From assembly GCA_052387255.1 (NCBI GenBank), contig JBQTJI010000035.1, forward strand, positions 1 to 64,000: a stretch of 64,000 nucleotides of DNA, in the 5' to 3' direction. Positions 26,323 through 34,724 of the stretch are shown here, one piece after another. Positions within the stretch are counted from its first letter, which is position 1; every line of letters begins with the position of its first letter. Under the pieces are notes generated by a model. That model saw only the letters and a list, made by a program, of their open reading frames with translations. It was not told the origin of the DNA and searched no databases. Source of the DNA: JBBQXK01 sp052387255 (GTDB lineage Bacteria; Pseudomonadota; Alphaproteobacteria; Rhodobacterales; Rhodobacteraceae). A program made the position numbers and the translations under genes.

Positions 26323-28001
26323 TGGATGCGACCCTTTCGGTTCCCGCCGCCCGCCCCCGCATCACCCTGCGGCAGGTGCGGCTGACCACCGGGCTGATCC
26401 TGTTCGCCTTCGCCACGCTGCACTTCGTCAACCACGCGCTGGTGCTGGTGTCGGTACCGGTCGCCGATGCGTTCCAGGGCCTGCGCATGTCGATGACGCG
26501 CAGCCTGGCCGGCGAGATCGTGCTGACCGCCTCGCTGGTCGTGCACTTCGCCCTGGGGCTGTCGCGGTTCATGCGGTCGCGCACCCGGCGGCTGGGCCTG
26601 CGCAACATGGTGCAGCTTCTGTTCGGCCTTCTGATCCCGATCCTGCTGGTGCGCCACATCATGGGCACTGCCACCGTGGCCCGGATGTTCGGCATCGACA
26701 CCGACTATGCCTGGGCCTTCTGGTCGATGTGGCCGGGCGAGGCGCTGAACCAGGCGATTTTGATGGTGCTGGTCTGGGTGCACGGCTGCATCGGCCTTCA
26801 CCACTGGCTGAACGGCCGCGCGTGGTACCGGCGGTTCCTGTGGCTGTGGTACGGGCTGGCGGTGCTGATCCCGGCGCTGGCCTATGCGGGCTTCGTCACC
26901 GGCAGCCGCGCGGCCAAGTTCGGCCCGGCCTACCCCGACCCCTTCAAGCCCGGCGAGTATGCCACCTATGAAACCGTTCTCGGCTGGTCCGAATGGACCT
27001 ACTACGGCATCCTGGGACTGGCGGTGCTGTTCTGGGCAGGGCTGCTGCTGGCCGACCGGTTCCGCCCGCGCATCGCCGTGTCCTACGCCGACCGCGGCGT
27101 GATCCAGGCCCCGCGCGGGTTTTCGGTGCTGGACATCAGCCGGATGAACCGCATCCCCCACGCATCGGTCTGCGGCGGGCGGGCGCGCTGTTCGACCTGC
27201 CGCATCCGCATCATCGCCGGGCTGGACCAGTTGCCCCCCGCCACCGAATCAGAGCGGGCCGTGCTGAAACGCGTCGGGGCCCCCGCCAACGTCCGCCTGG
27301 CCTGCCAGTTGCGCCCGGTGTCGGACCTGACGATCTCGACCCTTCTGCCCGCCAACATGGATGCCACGCAAAGTGCGCGCGCCGACAAGTACCTCTGGGG
27401 CGTGGAACAGGACGTGACGCTGCTGTTCTGCGACATCCGGGGCTTCACCACCATGTCCGAGGGGCGGCTGTCCTATGACGTGGTCTTTCTGCTGAACCAG
27501 TTCCTCGGGCGCATGGCCGAGGCCATCGAGGATACCGGCGGCTTCGTCGACAAGTTCATGGGCGACGGCATCATGGCGATCTTCGGCATGGACGAGCCGC
27601 CCGAATTCGGCGCGCGCCGCGCCATCGCCGCCGCCCGCGCCATGGGGGGGGCGCTGGATGCGCTGAACCAGTCGCTGCGCGACGAGCTGCCGGCGCCGCT
27701 GTCGATGGGCATCGGGCTGCACACCGGCCCGGCGATCCTCGGGCGCATCGGGGCGGCCGGCCGGTCCGACACGCTGGCCCCGCTGACCGCGCTCGGGGCC
27801 ACGGTAAACCTGGCCAGCCGCCTGGAAAGCAAGACCAAGGACCTGGCGGTGCAGACCATCGTGTCCGCCGACTGCATGACCGCCGCCGCCCTTACCCCCG
27901 GCGACAGGGTCACCCTGCAGACCATCGATGTGCGCGGCATGGTGGCCCCCGTCGCCGTCTGGACCGCCCTGCGTGCCACGGACCTGCCCGCCCCCGGCTG
28001 A
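26322..28001 (+). CDS. Adenylate/guanylate cyclase with membrane and 2Fe-2S ferredoxin domains
   Basis: A 559-residue three-part protein. Residues 1-245 hold about five or six membrane helices with histidines placed within or at their ends (HFVNHALVL, VRHIMG, HGCIGLHHWLNG), reminiscent of a b-type cytochrome subunit. A plant-type 2Fe-2S ferredoxin domain follows (about 250-345), with cysteines in VCGGRARCSTC (first is C284) and a fourth in RLACQLRP. The class III cyclase domain (about 360-550) is complete: CDIRGFTTMS, KFMGDGIM and VNLASRLESK with the catalytic arginine. The domain order suggests a redox-controlled cyclase. It starts on the stop of the preceding cyclase gene. Confidence 0.9.
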   Translation: MDATLSVPAARPRITLRQVRLTTGLILFAFATLHFVNHALVLVSVPVADAFQGLRMSMTRSLAGEIVLTASLVVHFALGLSRFMRSRTRRLGLRNMVQLLFGLLIPILLVRHIMGTATVARMFGIDTDYAWAFWSMWPGEALNQAILMVLVWVHGCIGLHHWLNGRAWYRRFLWLWYGLAVLIPALAYAGFVTGSRAAKFGPAYPDPFKPGEYATYETVLGWSEWTYYGILGLAVLFWAGLLLADRFRPRIAVSYADRGVIQAPRGFSVLDISRMNRIPHASVCGGRARCSTCRIRIIAGLDQLPPATESERAVLKRVGAPANVRLACQLRPVSDLTISTLLPANMDATQSARADKYLWGVEQDVTLLFCDIRGFTTMSEGRLSYDVVFLLNQFLGRMAEAIEDTGGFVDKFMGDGIMAIFGMDEPPEFGARRAIAAARAMGGALDALNQSLRDELPAPLSMGIGLHTGPAILGRIGAAGRSDTLAPLTALGATVNLASRLESKTKDLAVQTIVSADCMTAAALTPGDRVTLQTIDVRGMVAPVAVWTALRATDLPAPG

Positions 28002-28129
28002 CCTGTCGGGCGGTGGGCGCATCCCGGCACGGGGGGCGCTGCCGCGAAACTTTGCGACGGTCGACCGCGTAGTTGACCGCAACACACCACCCCGGCCAAG
28101 CTGCTGCCGAACGCCCGAGGTTCCTGCCG

Positions 28130-29278
28130 ATGTCCCAGGCCGCACCCCCTTTCCTGTCCGCCCTTCCGGTCTTTGCCCGGTTCGAGGATGTGGCCGATCC
28201 GGCCCGCTATGTGCCGCTGCCCGACGGCTGGTCGCTGGCCCTGGCCGATGTCGTGTCCTCGACCCAGGCCATCGCGGCGGGCAAGTACAAGATGGTCAAC
28301 ATGGCCGGGGCCGCCGTCATCACTGCCGTGCTGAACGCACTGGGCCGGAACGACTATCCATTCGTGTTCGGCGGCGACGGGGCCGCCGTCGCCATCCCCC
28401 CCGAAGGCAAGGAGTCCGTGCAGGCGGCCCTGGCCGCCGTCGCGCGCTGGATTCTGGATGACCTGGGGCTGCAGATGCGCACGGCACTGGTCCCGGTCGC
28501 GGCGATTCGTGCGGCGGGGCGCGACGTGCAGGTGGCGCGGTTCCGCGCCAGCCCCGACATGGCCTTTGCCATGTTCGCGGGGGGCGGGTCGTCCTGGGCC
28601 GAGGCGGCGATGAAGGCGGGCGAGTTTGCCGTGCCGATGGCCCCGCCCGGCACCCGTGCCGACCTGACGGGGCTGTCCTGCCGCTGGAACCCCGTCCAGG
28701 CGCGCAAGGGGGTGATCCTGTCGATCATCGCCGTCCCCACGCCCGGCGGTGATCCCCTGGCCTTTCGCACGCTGGTGGCCGATGTCGTGGCCATCGGCAA
28801 CGCGGGCGACGGCCAGGGCAGCCCGCTTCCTCCCGAAGGCCCCCGGCCCCGCCTGTGGTTCGGCGGCGTGGCCAGCGAGGCGCGCGCCGCCGCCCCCCCC
28901 GGCCAGCGGTTCCGGGTGCGGCTGGGGATCATCGTGCAGATCGTGGTCTCGACCCTGCTGCACCGCCTGAACCGCAGCCTGGGCGGGTTCGACGCGCGCC
29001 GCTATGGCCGCGAACTGGCCGCCAACTCGGACTTCCGCAAGTTCGACGACGGGCTGAAGATGACGCTCGACGTCGATGCCGCCGGGGCCGCGCGGATCGG
29101 GGCGCGGCTGGAACGGGCGGCGGCGCAGGGCGTCTGCCGCTTCGGCCTGCACCGGCAGGCCTCGGCGCTGGTCACCTGCATCGTGCCCTCGGCCATGGGC
29201 AGCGACCACATGCACTTCATCGACGGGGCCGAAGGCGGCTATGCCCAGGCCGCGATGGCGATGAAGGCCATGGCCTGA
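28130..29278 (+). CDS. DUF3095 family protein (cyclase-like)
   Basis: A 382-residue soluble protein resembling DUF3095. The first half has a nucleotide-cyclase-like pattern: an aspartate in ALADVVSSTQA, a VN pair in KMVNMAGAAV and the turn FVFGGDGA (near residue 80), comparable to the metal-site hairpin of class III cyclases or GGDEF proteins. The remainder does not match a family I know in detail. The start at 28130 (MSQAAPPFLSAL) was preferred to an upstream in-frame ATG. It follows two cyclase genes and precedes the ABC-like gene, so it probably belongs to the same signalling unit. Whether it makes, binds or degrades a nucleotide is unknown. Confidence 0.8.
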   Translation: MSQAAPPFLSALPVFARFEDVADPARYVPLPDGWSLALADVVSSTQAIAAGKYKMVNMAGAAVITAVLNALGRNDYPFVFGGDGAAVAIPPEGKESVQAALAAVARWILDDLGLQMRTALVPVAAIRAAGRDVQVARFRASPDMAFAMFAGGGSSWAEAAMKAGEFAVPMAPPGTRADLTGLSCRWNPVQARKGVILSIIAVPTPGGDPLAFRTLVADVVAIGNAGDGQGSPLPPEGPRPRLWFGGVASEARAAAPPGQRFRVRLGIIVQIVVSTLLHRLNRSLGGFDARRYGRELAANSDFRKFDDGLKMTLDVDAAGAARIGARLERAAAQGVCRFGLHRQASALVTCIVPSAMGSDHMHFIDGAEGGYAQAAMAMKAMA

Positions 29279-29290
29279 CGCCCTGTTCCA

Positions 29291-29330
29291 TGCGCATGCG
29301 ATGTGCATGGACTGTGCACGCCCCGTGCAT
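29291..29330 (+). repeat. Four direct repeats with 11-bp period upstream of the ABC-like gene
   Basis: Four heptamers, TGCGCAT, TGTGCAT, TGTGCAC and CGTGCAT, are separated by exactly four bases each (29291-29297, 29302-29308, 29313-29319, 29324-29330). The consensus is YGYGCAY and the 11-bp period puts all four on one face of the helix. It starts 12 bases after the DUF3095 stop and ends 90 bases before the ABC-like start, a natural place for an operator array. The binding protein is unknown. Confidence 0.7.
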
Positions 29331-29420
29331 CGGCCGGTTCCCACAATCGGCTTGATCGCGCCCCGCCGTTCGGCTTGACTGCCCCCGCCCATCCCCCACC
29401 ACCAAAGGCCGCCCGCCGCC

Positions 29421-32144
29421 ATGCTCGACTCCAGCCTTTCGCGCTACATCTGGCGGCACACCAAGCCTCAGCAGGTCTGGATCCTGTGCATCGTCGCGCT
29501 GTCGATGATCCCCTACTTCATGTCGTTCAACCTGCCCAAGATGATCGTGAACGGCCCCATCCAGGGCACGGGCTTCGAAAGCCCCGAGGCCACGCAACTG
29601 TTTGGCCGGATTGCCCTTTCACTGCCCGCCCTGGGCGAGGTGGTGGTGTTTCCGGGGGTGCAGCTGGAACGGTTGGCGATGCTGATGGCGCTCAGCGCGG
29701 TGTTCCTGGGGCTGGTCATCATCAACGGATTGTTCAAGTTCTACATCAACATCTACAAGGGCCGCCTGGGCGAACGCCTGCTGCGCCGCCTGCGGTTTTC
29801 GCTGGTGGACCGCGTCCTGCGCTTTCCGCCCGCCACGTTCAAGCGGATGAAGGGGTCGGAAATCGCGTCCATGGTCAAGGACGAGGTCGAGCCGATCGGC
29901 GGCTTCACCGGCGATGCCTTTGTTTCGCCTGCACTTCTGGGCGGTCAGGCGCTGACTGCGCTGGTCTTCATCTATGTGCAGAGCGTGCCCCTGGGCCTGA
30001 TCACCACCGCGCTTGTGGGCGTCCAGGTCTTCATCATCCCCCGCATGCGCCGCCGCCTGCTGGTGCTGGGCCGCGAGCGCCAGCTGACCGCGCGGCAGCT
30101 GTCGGGCCGGGTCAGCGAGATCGTCGACGGCATCCACACCATCCACGCCTACGACACGTCGAACTACGAACGCGCCGACATCGCCCACCGTTTGGGCCGC
30201 ATCTTCAAGATCCGCTTCGACATCTACCAGTGGAAGTTTTTGGTCAAGTTCATCAACAACTTCCTGGCCTCGGTCACGCCCTTCCTGTTCTACAGCGTGG
30301 GCGGCTATCTGGCGCTGAACGGGCAACTGGACATTGGTCAGCTGGTCGCCGTCATCGGCGCCTACAAGGACCTGCCCGGCCCCCTGAAAGAGCTGATCGA
30401 CTGGGACCAGCTGCGCCAGGACGTGCAGGTCAAATACAGCGAAGTGGTCAACCAGTTCGCCGTCGATGGCATGATCGACCCCAGGGTGCAGGTCGTCTCG
30501 ACCGAGGCCGCCCAGGGTCGCCTGACCCCGCCGCTGGCTGCGCAGGGGCTGGTGGTCACCGACGACTCGGGCGCGAACCTGTTGCAGCGGGTCGATTTTT
30601 CCATGCGCCCGGGGGAATCCGTGGCCATCGTCGGCAACACCGCCTCGGGCGGCGATGTGCTGGCCGAGGCCCTCGCGCGGATCGTCTGGCCATCGGGCGG
30701 CAAGGTGGTGGCGGGCGGACAGGACCTGCACAGCCTGCCCGAGGCGGTGACAGGCCGGGCGATTTCCTATGCCGGGTCCGAGGCCTGGTTCTTTTCGGCA
30801 ACGGTCCGCGAGAACCTGTTCTATGGCCTGAAGCATGCCCCCCTGTCCGAAGGCCCCTATGACGACGCCCCGGCCCGTGCCGCCCGGCAATGGGCGCTGA
30901 AAGAGGCAAAGCTGGCGGACAACCCCGATTTCGACGTCACCGGCGAATGGATCGACTACGCCGCCCTGGGCGTCGATGGCCCTGCGGCCTTGATGGCGCG
31001 GGTGCTGGCGGCGCTGGATGCCGTGCTGATGACGCGCGATGTGCTCGACCTGGCCCTGCGGTCCACCATGGACCCCGCGCTGCAGCCCGACCTGGCGCGC
31101 GGCATCGTGGCCATGCGCGAGGCGCTGCACCAGGAACTCGGCCGCCGCGGCATCGCCGGGCTGATCGTGCCGTTCGAGCCGGGCACCTACAACGCCGAGG
31201 CGACGGTGTTCGAGAACCTGCTGTTCGGCAACCCGCGCAAGCCTGCGCTGATGCCGGCCCAGATCGGGAAGAACCCCTACTTCCGGCAGGTGCTTGCCGC
31301 GCAGGGCCTGGACGAGGCGCTGTTCGTCATGGGGCGCGAGATCGCGCGGAACACCATCGAACTTTTCGCCGACCTGCCGCCGGACCACCCCTTCTTCCAG
31401 CAGCTGACCTTCATGACCGCCGACGAGATCCCGGCCTATCAGGCGCTGCTGCAGAAACTGGACAGCAGCGCCACGGCAATCACCGACGACGACCGCAACC
31501 GCATGATCCGCCTGAGTTTCGACTATGTCGAACCGCGCCACCGCTTTGGCCTGCTGACGCCCGACCTGATGGACCGGATGGTGGCGTTCCGCCAGGCCTT
31601 CCATGCCGGGCTGCCCGAAGACCTCAAGGATGCGGTCGAGCAGTACAGCCCCGGACTTTACATCGCCTCGGCGGGCCTGCTGGACAACATGCTGTTCGGG
31701 CGCATCAGCCACCGCTTCCGCGACGGGGCCGACCGGGTGTCCGAGGCGGTGACGGCGCTGCTGCAACCCCTCGGGCTGTACGACACGGTTCTGGCCCTGG
31801 GCCTCGACTATCAGGTCGGCACAGGGGGCAAGCGGCTGACGGCGGCGCAGCGGCAGAAGCTCAACCTGTGCCGCGCCCTGTTCCGGCGCTCGGACTACTA
31901 CCTGTTCAACCGGCCCCTGTCGGCGCTGGACAGGCGCGCGCAGGAACAGATCATCAACAATGTCCTGTCATTCCTGCGTCAGGGGCCGGACAGTCCCGGC
32001 ATCGCCTGGGTCGTGTCGAACCCCGCCGCCGCCGCCCTGTTCGACCGCGTCGCGGTGTTCGACCGCGGCACCTTGGCCGATCAGGGGCCGCATGACGAGG
32101 TGAAGGAAAGAAACGGTATCTTCCGCGAGATGTTGACGGCATAA
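29421..32144 (+). CDS. ABC-exporter-like membrane protein with degenerate nucleotide-binding domain
   Basis: A 907-residue protein. Residues 1-330 form an ABC type-1 exporter transmembrane domain (helices near 25-45, 85-110, 160-200, 275-300, with the VSEIVDGIHTIHAYD coupling region). The ATPase domain that follows is altered at every hallmark: Walker A reads GNTASGGDV (no lysine or serine), the signature is LTAAQRQK, Walker B with its glutamate is YYLFNRPLSALD, and the switch histidine position is WVVSNP. Between them lies a ~280-residue insertion carrying extra copies of the VRENLFYG segment. It is therefore probably not an ATP-driven pump. It sits between cyclase and cNMP-binding genes; a nucleotide-gated or structural role is inferred. 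Confidence 0.85.
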   Translation: MLDSSLSRYIWRHTKPQQVWILCIVALSMIPYFMSFNLPKMIVNGPIQGTGFESPEATQLFGRIALSLPALGEVVVFPGVQLERLAMLMALSAVFLGLVIINGLFKFYINIYKGRLGERLLRRLRFSLVDRVLRFPPATFKRMKGSEIASMVKDEVEPIGGFTGDAFVSPALLGGQALTALVFIYVQSVPLGLITTALVGVQVFIIPRMRRRLLVLGRERQLTARQLSGRVSEIVDGIHTIHAYDTSNYERADIAHRLGRIFKIRFDIYQWKFLVKFINNFLASVTPFLFYSVGGYLALNGQLDIGQLVAVIGAYKDLPGPLKELIDWDQLRQDVQVKYSEVVNQFAVDGMIDPRVQVVSTEAAQGRLTPPLAAQGLVVTDDSGANLLQRVDFSMRPGESVAIVGNTASGGDVLAEALARIVWPSGGKVVAGGQDLHSLPEAVTGRAISYAGSEAWFFSATVRENLFYGLKHAPLSEGPYDDAPARAARQWALKEAKLADNPDFDVTGEWIDYAALGVDGPAALMARVLAALDAVLMTRDVLDLALRSTMDPALQPDLARGIVAMREALHQELGRRGIAGLIVPFEPGTYNAEATVFENLLFGNPRKPALMPAQIGKNPYFRQVLAAQGLDEALFVMGREIARNTIELFADLPPDHPFFQQLTFMTADEIPAYQALLQKLDSSATAITDDDRNRMIRLSFDYVEPRHRFGLLTPDLMDRMVAFRQAFHAGLPEDLKDAVEQYSPGLYIASAGLLDNMLFGRISHRFRDGADRVSEAVTALLQPLGLYDTVLALGLDYQVGTGGKRLTAAQRQKLNLCRALFRRSDYYLFNRPLSALDRRAQEQIINNVLSFLRQGPDSPGIAWVVSNPAAAALFDRVAVFDRGTLADQGPHDEVKERNGIFREMLTA

Positions 32145-32182
32145 TCACATGTGCGTGGGGCACGATGGGGAAGGGTGACGGC

Positions 32183-32635
32183 ATGCTCCTGAACGACGAA
32201 GTGCGGATGCTGCAACAGGTGCCGCTGTTTTCGGGCGTCTCTGCGGCCAAGCTGAAGCTTCTGGCCTTCACCTCCGACCGGGTCAGCTATGGCGCGGACG
32301 AGGTGCTGTTCCTGCAGGGCGACACGGGCGATGCGGCCTTTGTCATCCTGAACGGCACCGCCGACATCCTGGTCGACAGCCCCAAGGGACCGGTCAAGGT
32401 GGCCGAGGTGGGCGAGAATTCCATCGTGGGCGAGATTGCCATCCTGTGCGACGTGGCCCGGACCGCGACGGTCAGGGCACATACGCCGCTGGAGGCGCTG
32501 CGCATCAGCAAGGACAACTTCTTCAAGCTGATGACGGATTTTCCCGACATGTCGCTGCAGGTCGTGCGCGTCCTGGCCGACCGGCTGCACACCACGACGA
32601 CCGAACTGATCGCCGCGCGCAGCCGCCCGAACTGA
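32183..32635 (+). CDS. Stand-alone cyclic nucleotide-binding domain protein
   Basis: A 150-residue protein that is almost entirely one Crp-type cNMP-binding beta-roll. The phosphate-binding cassette reads VGEIAILCDVARTATV, keeping the key glutamate and arginine. There is no DNA-binding helix-turn-helix, unlike Crp/Fnr regulators; the C terminus is a helix (VRVLADRLHTTTTELI). I chose the ATG at 32183 because GAAGGG lies at suitable distance; an ATG at 32165 would add six residues but lacks a ribosome-binding site. It follows the ABC-like gene by 38 bases, making it the likely nucleotide sensor of the cassette, perhaps acting on that membrane protein. Confidence 0.85.
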   Translation: MLLNDEVRMLQQVPLFSGVSAAKLKLLAFTSDRVSYGADEVLFLQGDTGDAAFVILNGTADILVDSPKGPVKVAEVGENSIVGEIAILCDVARTATVRAHTPLEALRISKDNFFKLMTDFPDMSLQVVRVLADRLHTTTTELIAARSRPN

Positions 32636-32760
32636 CCCGGCGGCAGGCCCGGAGGGCGCATGATTTTGCCCCTCGCCTGTCGCAGACGTTTTCCCTATCA
32701 TCCGGTCGGTTGCCTGCAGCAGGATAACGTTTTGGTGCCTTTCGCCCGTCCCGGTCACGC

Positions 32761-33591
32761 ATGACGAACGCGCCGTTCCAGGTGAAACTCTGGGGCGTGC
32801 GGGGCAGTCTGCCGGTGTCGGGCAAGCCGTTCCTGAAATACGGCGGCAACACCATCTGCATCGAGATGCGCTGCGGCGACGACGTGCTGCTGTTCGACGC
32901 AGGCAGCGGCCTGCCTCCTGCCGGAAAGGCCCTGCTGGCCGAGGGGCGGCGCGCGTTCCATGTGTTCTTCAGCCACTGGCACTATGACCACCTGATGGGC
33001 CTGCCGTTCTTCGTGCCGCTCTATGACCATGCCTCGACCGTGACGCTGTGGTCGGGCCACATGGCGGGCGCGATGTCCACGGCGCAGATGCTGACGGAAT
33101 TCATGCGCCCCCCGTTCTTTCCCATCGGCCCCGAGATGTGCCGGTCCTGCGTGACGCCCACCGATTTCACGCCGGGGCAGGTGCTGTCGCCCTATCCAGG
33201 GGTCACGGTGCGGACGGGGCTGTTGAACCATCCCGGCGGATCGGTGGGCTACCGGGTCGAGTTCGGCGGCAAGGCAGTGGCCCTGATCACCGACACCGAA
33301 CATGACCCCGGCACGCTGGACCGCGCCGTGCTGGACCTGATCGAAGGGGCGGACCTGGTGCTGTACGACGCCAGCTTCGAGGACGAGGAACTGCGCGTGT
33401 TCAAGGGCTTTGGCCATTCCAGCTGGCAGCAGGGGATCCGGCTGGCGCAGGCGGCAGGGGCGCAGCAGCTGGGTTTCATCCACCACGCAAAATGGCGCAC
33501 CGACGTACAGCTTTCCAGGATCGAGCGGATGGCGCGGAAAGAGTTTCCTGCCGCCTTCTGCGGCCAGGACGGTCAGGTGATCGAGGTCTGA
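32761..33591 (+). CDS. MBL-fold hydrolase, cyclic-phosphodiesterase-like
   Basis: A 276-residue metallo-beta-lactamase-fold protein of the subgroup that begins VRGSLPVSGKPFLKYGGNT, a signature shared with cyclic phosphodiesterase-type and PhnP-like members. The metal motif is SHWHYDHLMG (H72 first), with further ligands in ITDTEHD and GFGHSSWQ and a terminal histidine in FIHHAK. Its position at the end of a run of cyclase and cNMP-binding genes suggests that it hydrolyses the same cyclic nucleotide, but this is inference. Its last 19 bases overlap the end of the convergent glycosyltransferase gene. Confidence 0.85.
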   Translation: MTNAPFQVKLWGVRGSLPVSGKPFLKYGGNTICIEMRCGDDVLLFDAGSGLPPAGKALLAEGRRAFHVFFSHWHYDHLMGLPFFVPLYDHASTVTLWSGHMAGAMSTAQMLTEFMRPPFFPIGPEMCRSCVTPTDFTPGQVLSPYPGVTVRTGLLNHPGGSVGYRVEFGGKAVALITDTEHDPGTLDRAVLDLIEGADLVLYDASFEDEELRVFKGFGHSSWQQGIRLAQAAGAQQLGFIHHAKWRTDVQLSRIERMARKEFPAAFCGQDGQVIEV

Positions 33592-34724
33592 CGCGACCGG
33601 ATCAGGTTGTCCAGAATCTCGGCGCTGCGGGCGGCCCCGCCGGTCAGGACGGCCACGCGCGCGGGGTCGGGCCCGGCGAGTGCCGCGCGGATGCCCTGTG
33701 CCAGCCGTTCGCCCGTCAGGTCGGCGTCGGGCACCACCGTGACCCGGCCCAGACGGGCCAGGCGTTCGGCCCGGTCGGCCTGTTCGGTTTCGCCCTGCCC
33801 GGTAAAGGGTACCAGGACCGCGCGGACACCGGCCTGCAGGAGGTCGCCCACGGTGTTGTAGCCCGCCTGCGACACCGACAGACTTGCGCCGGTCAGCAGG
33901 CTGGCAAGGCCCTGGCGGAACCGCGTCAGCGTGACGTTCGCCGGTTTCCGCGCGGTTGCCGCATCGAATTCGGCCTGCGGCAGGTTCGGGCCCGCGATGA
34001 CCAGCCAGTTGGCGATGTCGGGCATCAGCGCCGCCGCCGCGATCCCTGCGCGCACCAGCCCGGCCCCGACGGCCCCGCCCCCCGCCGACAGGATGATGTC
34101 GAACCGCTCGGCCGCAGGCGGCGGCGGGGGCGGGCAGACCAGACCGGAATACACCACCTTGTCCGCGATCCGGTCGGCAAAGGGAAAGCTGTCGCCTAGC
34201 GCTGCAAAGGCCGGATCGCCGTGCACCAGCACCCGGTCGAAATGGCGCTGCACCAGATCGACCGTCTCTTCGTCGCGCGACGGCTTGGACCGGCGCTGCA
34301 GGATGTCGCGCAGCGAGGCGACCAGCGCCGGGCGGGGCGCGGTGGCCTCGATGGCCGCGATCAGCGCCAGAAGCTCGGCCCGCACCTGTTTGCGGCCAAA
34401 GGGAAAGGCCTCCAGCATCACGACATCGGGGAGGGCCTCGCGAAAGGCGCGCAGCAGCCGGTCCTGCCGCGCCGCCATGTAGGCGGCATCGGCGGGCCGT
34501 CCTTCGGCATCGACAAGGCCGGCAAAGGACACATCCCCCACCGCCACCGGCGGCAGGGCGACGTTCGGGATGCCGGGGCCGGGAAAGCCCGGCACCGGCA
34601 TGCCCCCCGTGACCAGCGTCACCTCCATGCCCCGGTCGACCATCGCGCGGGCGACCCGGCTGGCGCGGCTCAGATGGCCGATGCCAAGCAGGTGCTGGAC
34701 ATAGAACAGGACTTTCGATGTCAT
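33573..34724 (-). CDS. Glycosyltransferase, GT28/MurG-like fold
   Basis: A 383-residue GT-B glycosyltransferase. It starts TSKVLFYVQHLLGIGHLSRA, a nucleotide-sugar transferase N terminus also seen in its neighbour at 35965, and its C-terminal half has LSVSQAGYNTVGDLLQAGVR followed by VPFTGQGETEQ, the donor-site pattern of family 28-like transferases. A proline run (PPPPPP) marks the inter-domain linker. The ATG overlaps the stop of the upstream transferase gene (ATGA). Acceptor and donor are unknown; context points to a surface polysaccharide or glycolipid. Confidence 0.85.
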   Translation of the reverse strand: MTSKVLFYVQHLLGIGHLSRASRVARAMVDRGMEVTLVTGGMPVPGFPGPGIPNVALPPVAVGDVSFAGLVDAEGRPADAAYMAARQDRLLRAFREALPDVVMLEAFPFGRKQVRAELLALIAAIEATAPRPALVASLRDILQRRSKPSRDEETVDLVQRHFDRVLVHGDPAFAALGDSFPFADRIADKVVYSGLVCPPPPPPAAERFDIILSAGGGAVGAGLVRAGIAAAALMPDIANWLVIAGPNLPQAEFDAATARKPANVTLTRFRQGLASLLTGASLSVSQAGYNTVGDLLQAGVRAVLVPFTGQGETEQADRAERLARLGRVTVVPDADLTGERLAQGIRAALAGPDPARVAVLTGGAARSAEILDNLIRSRQTSIT

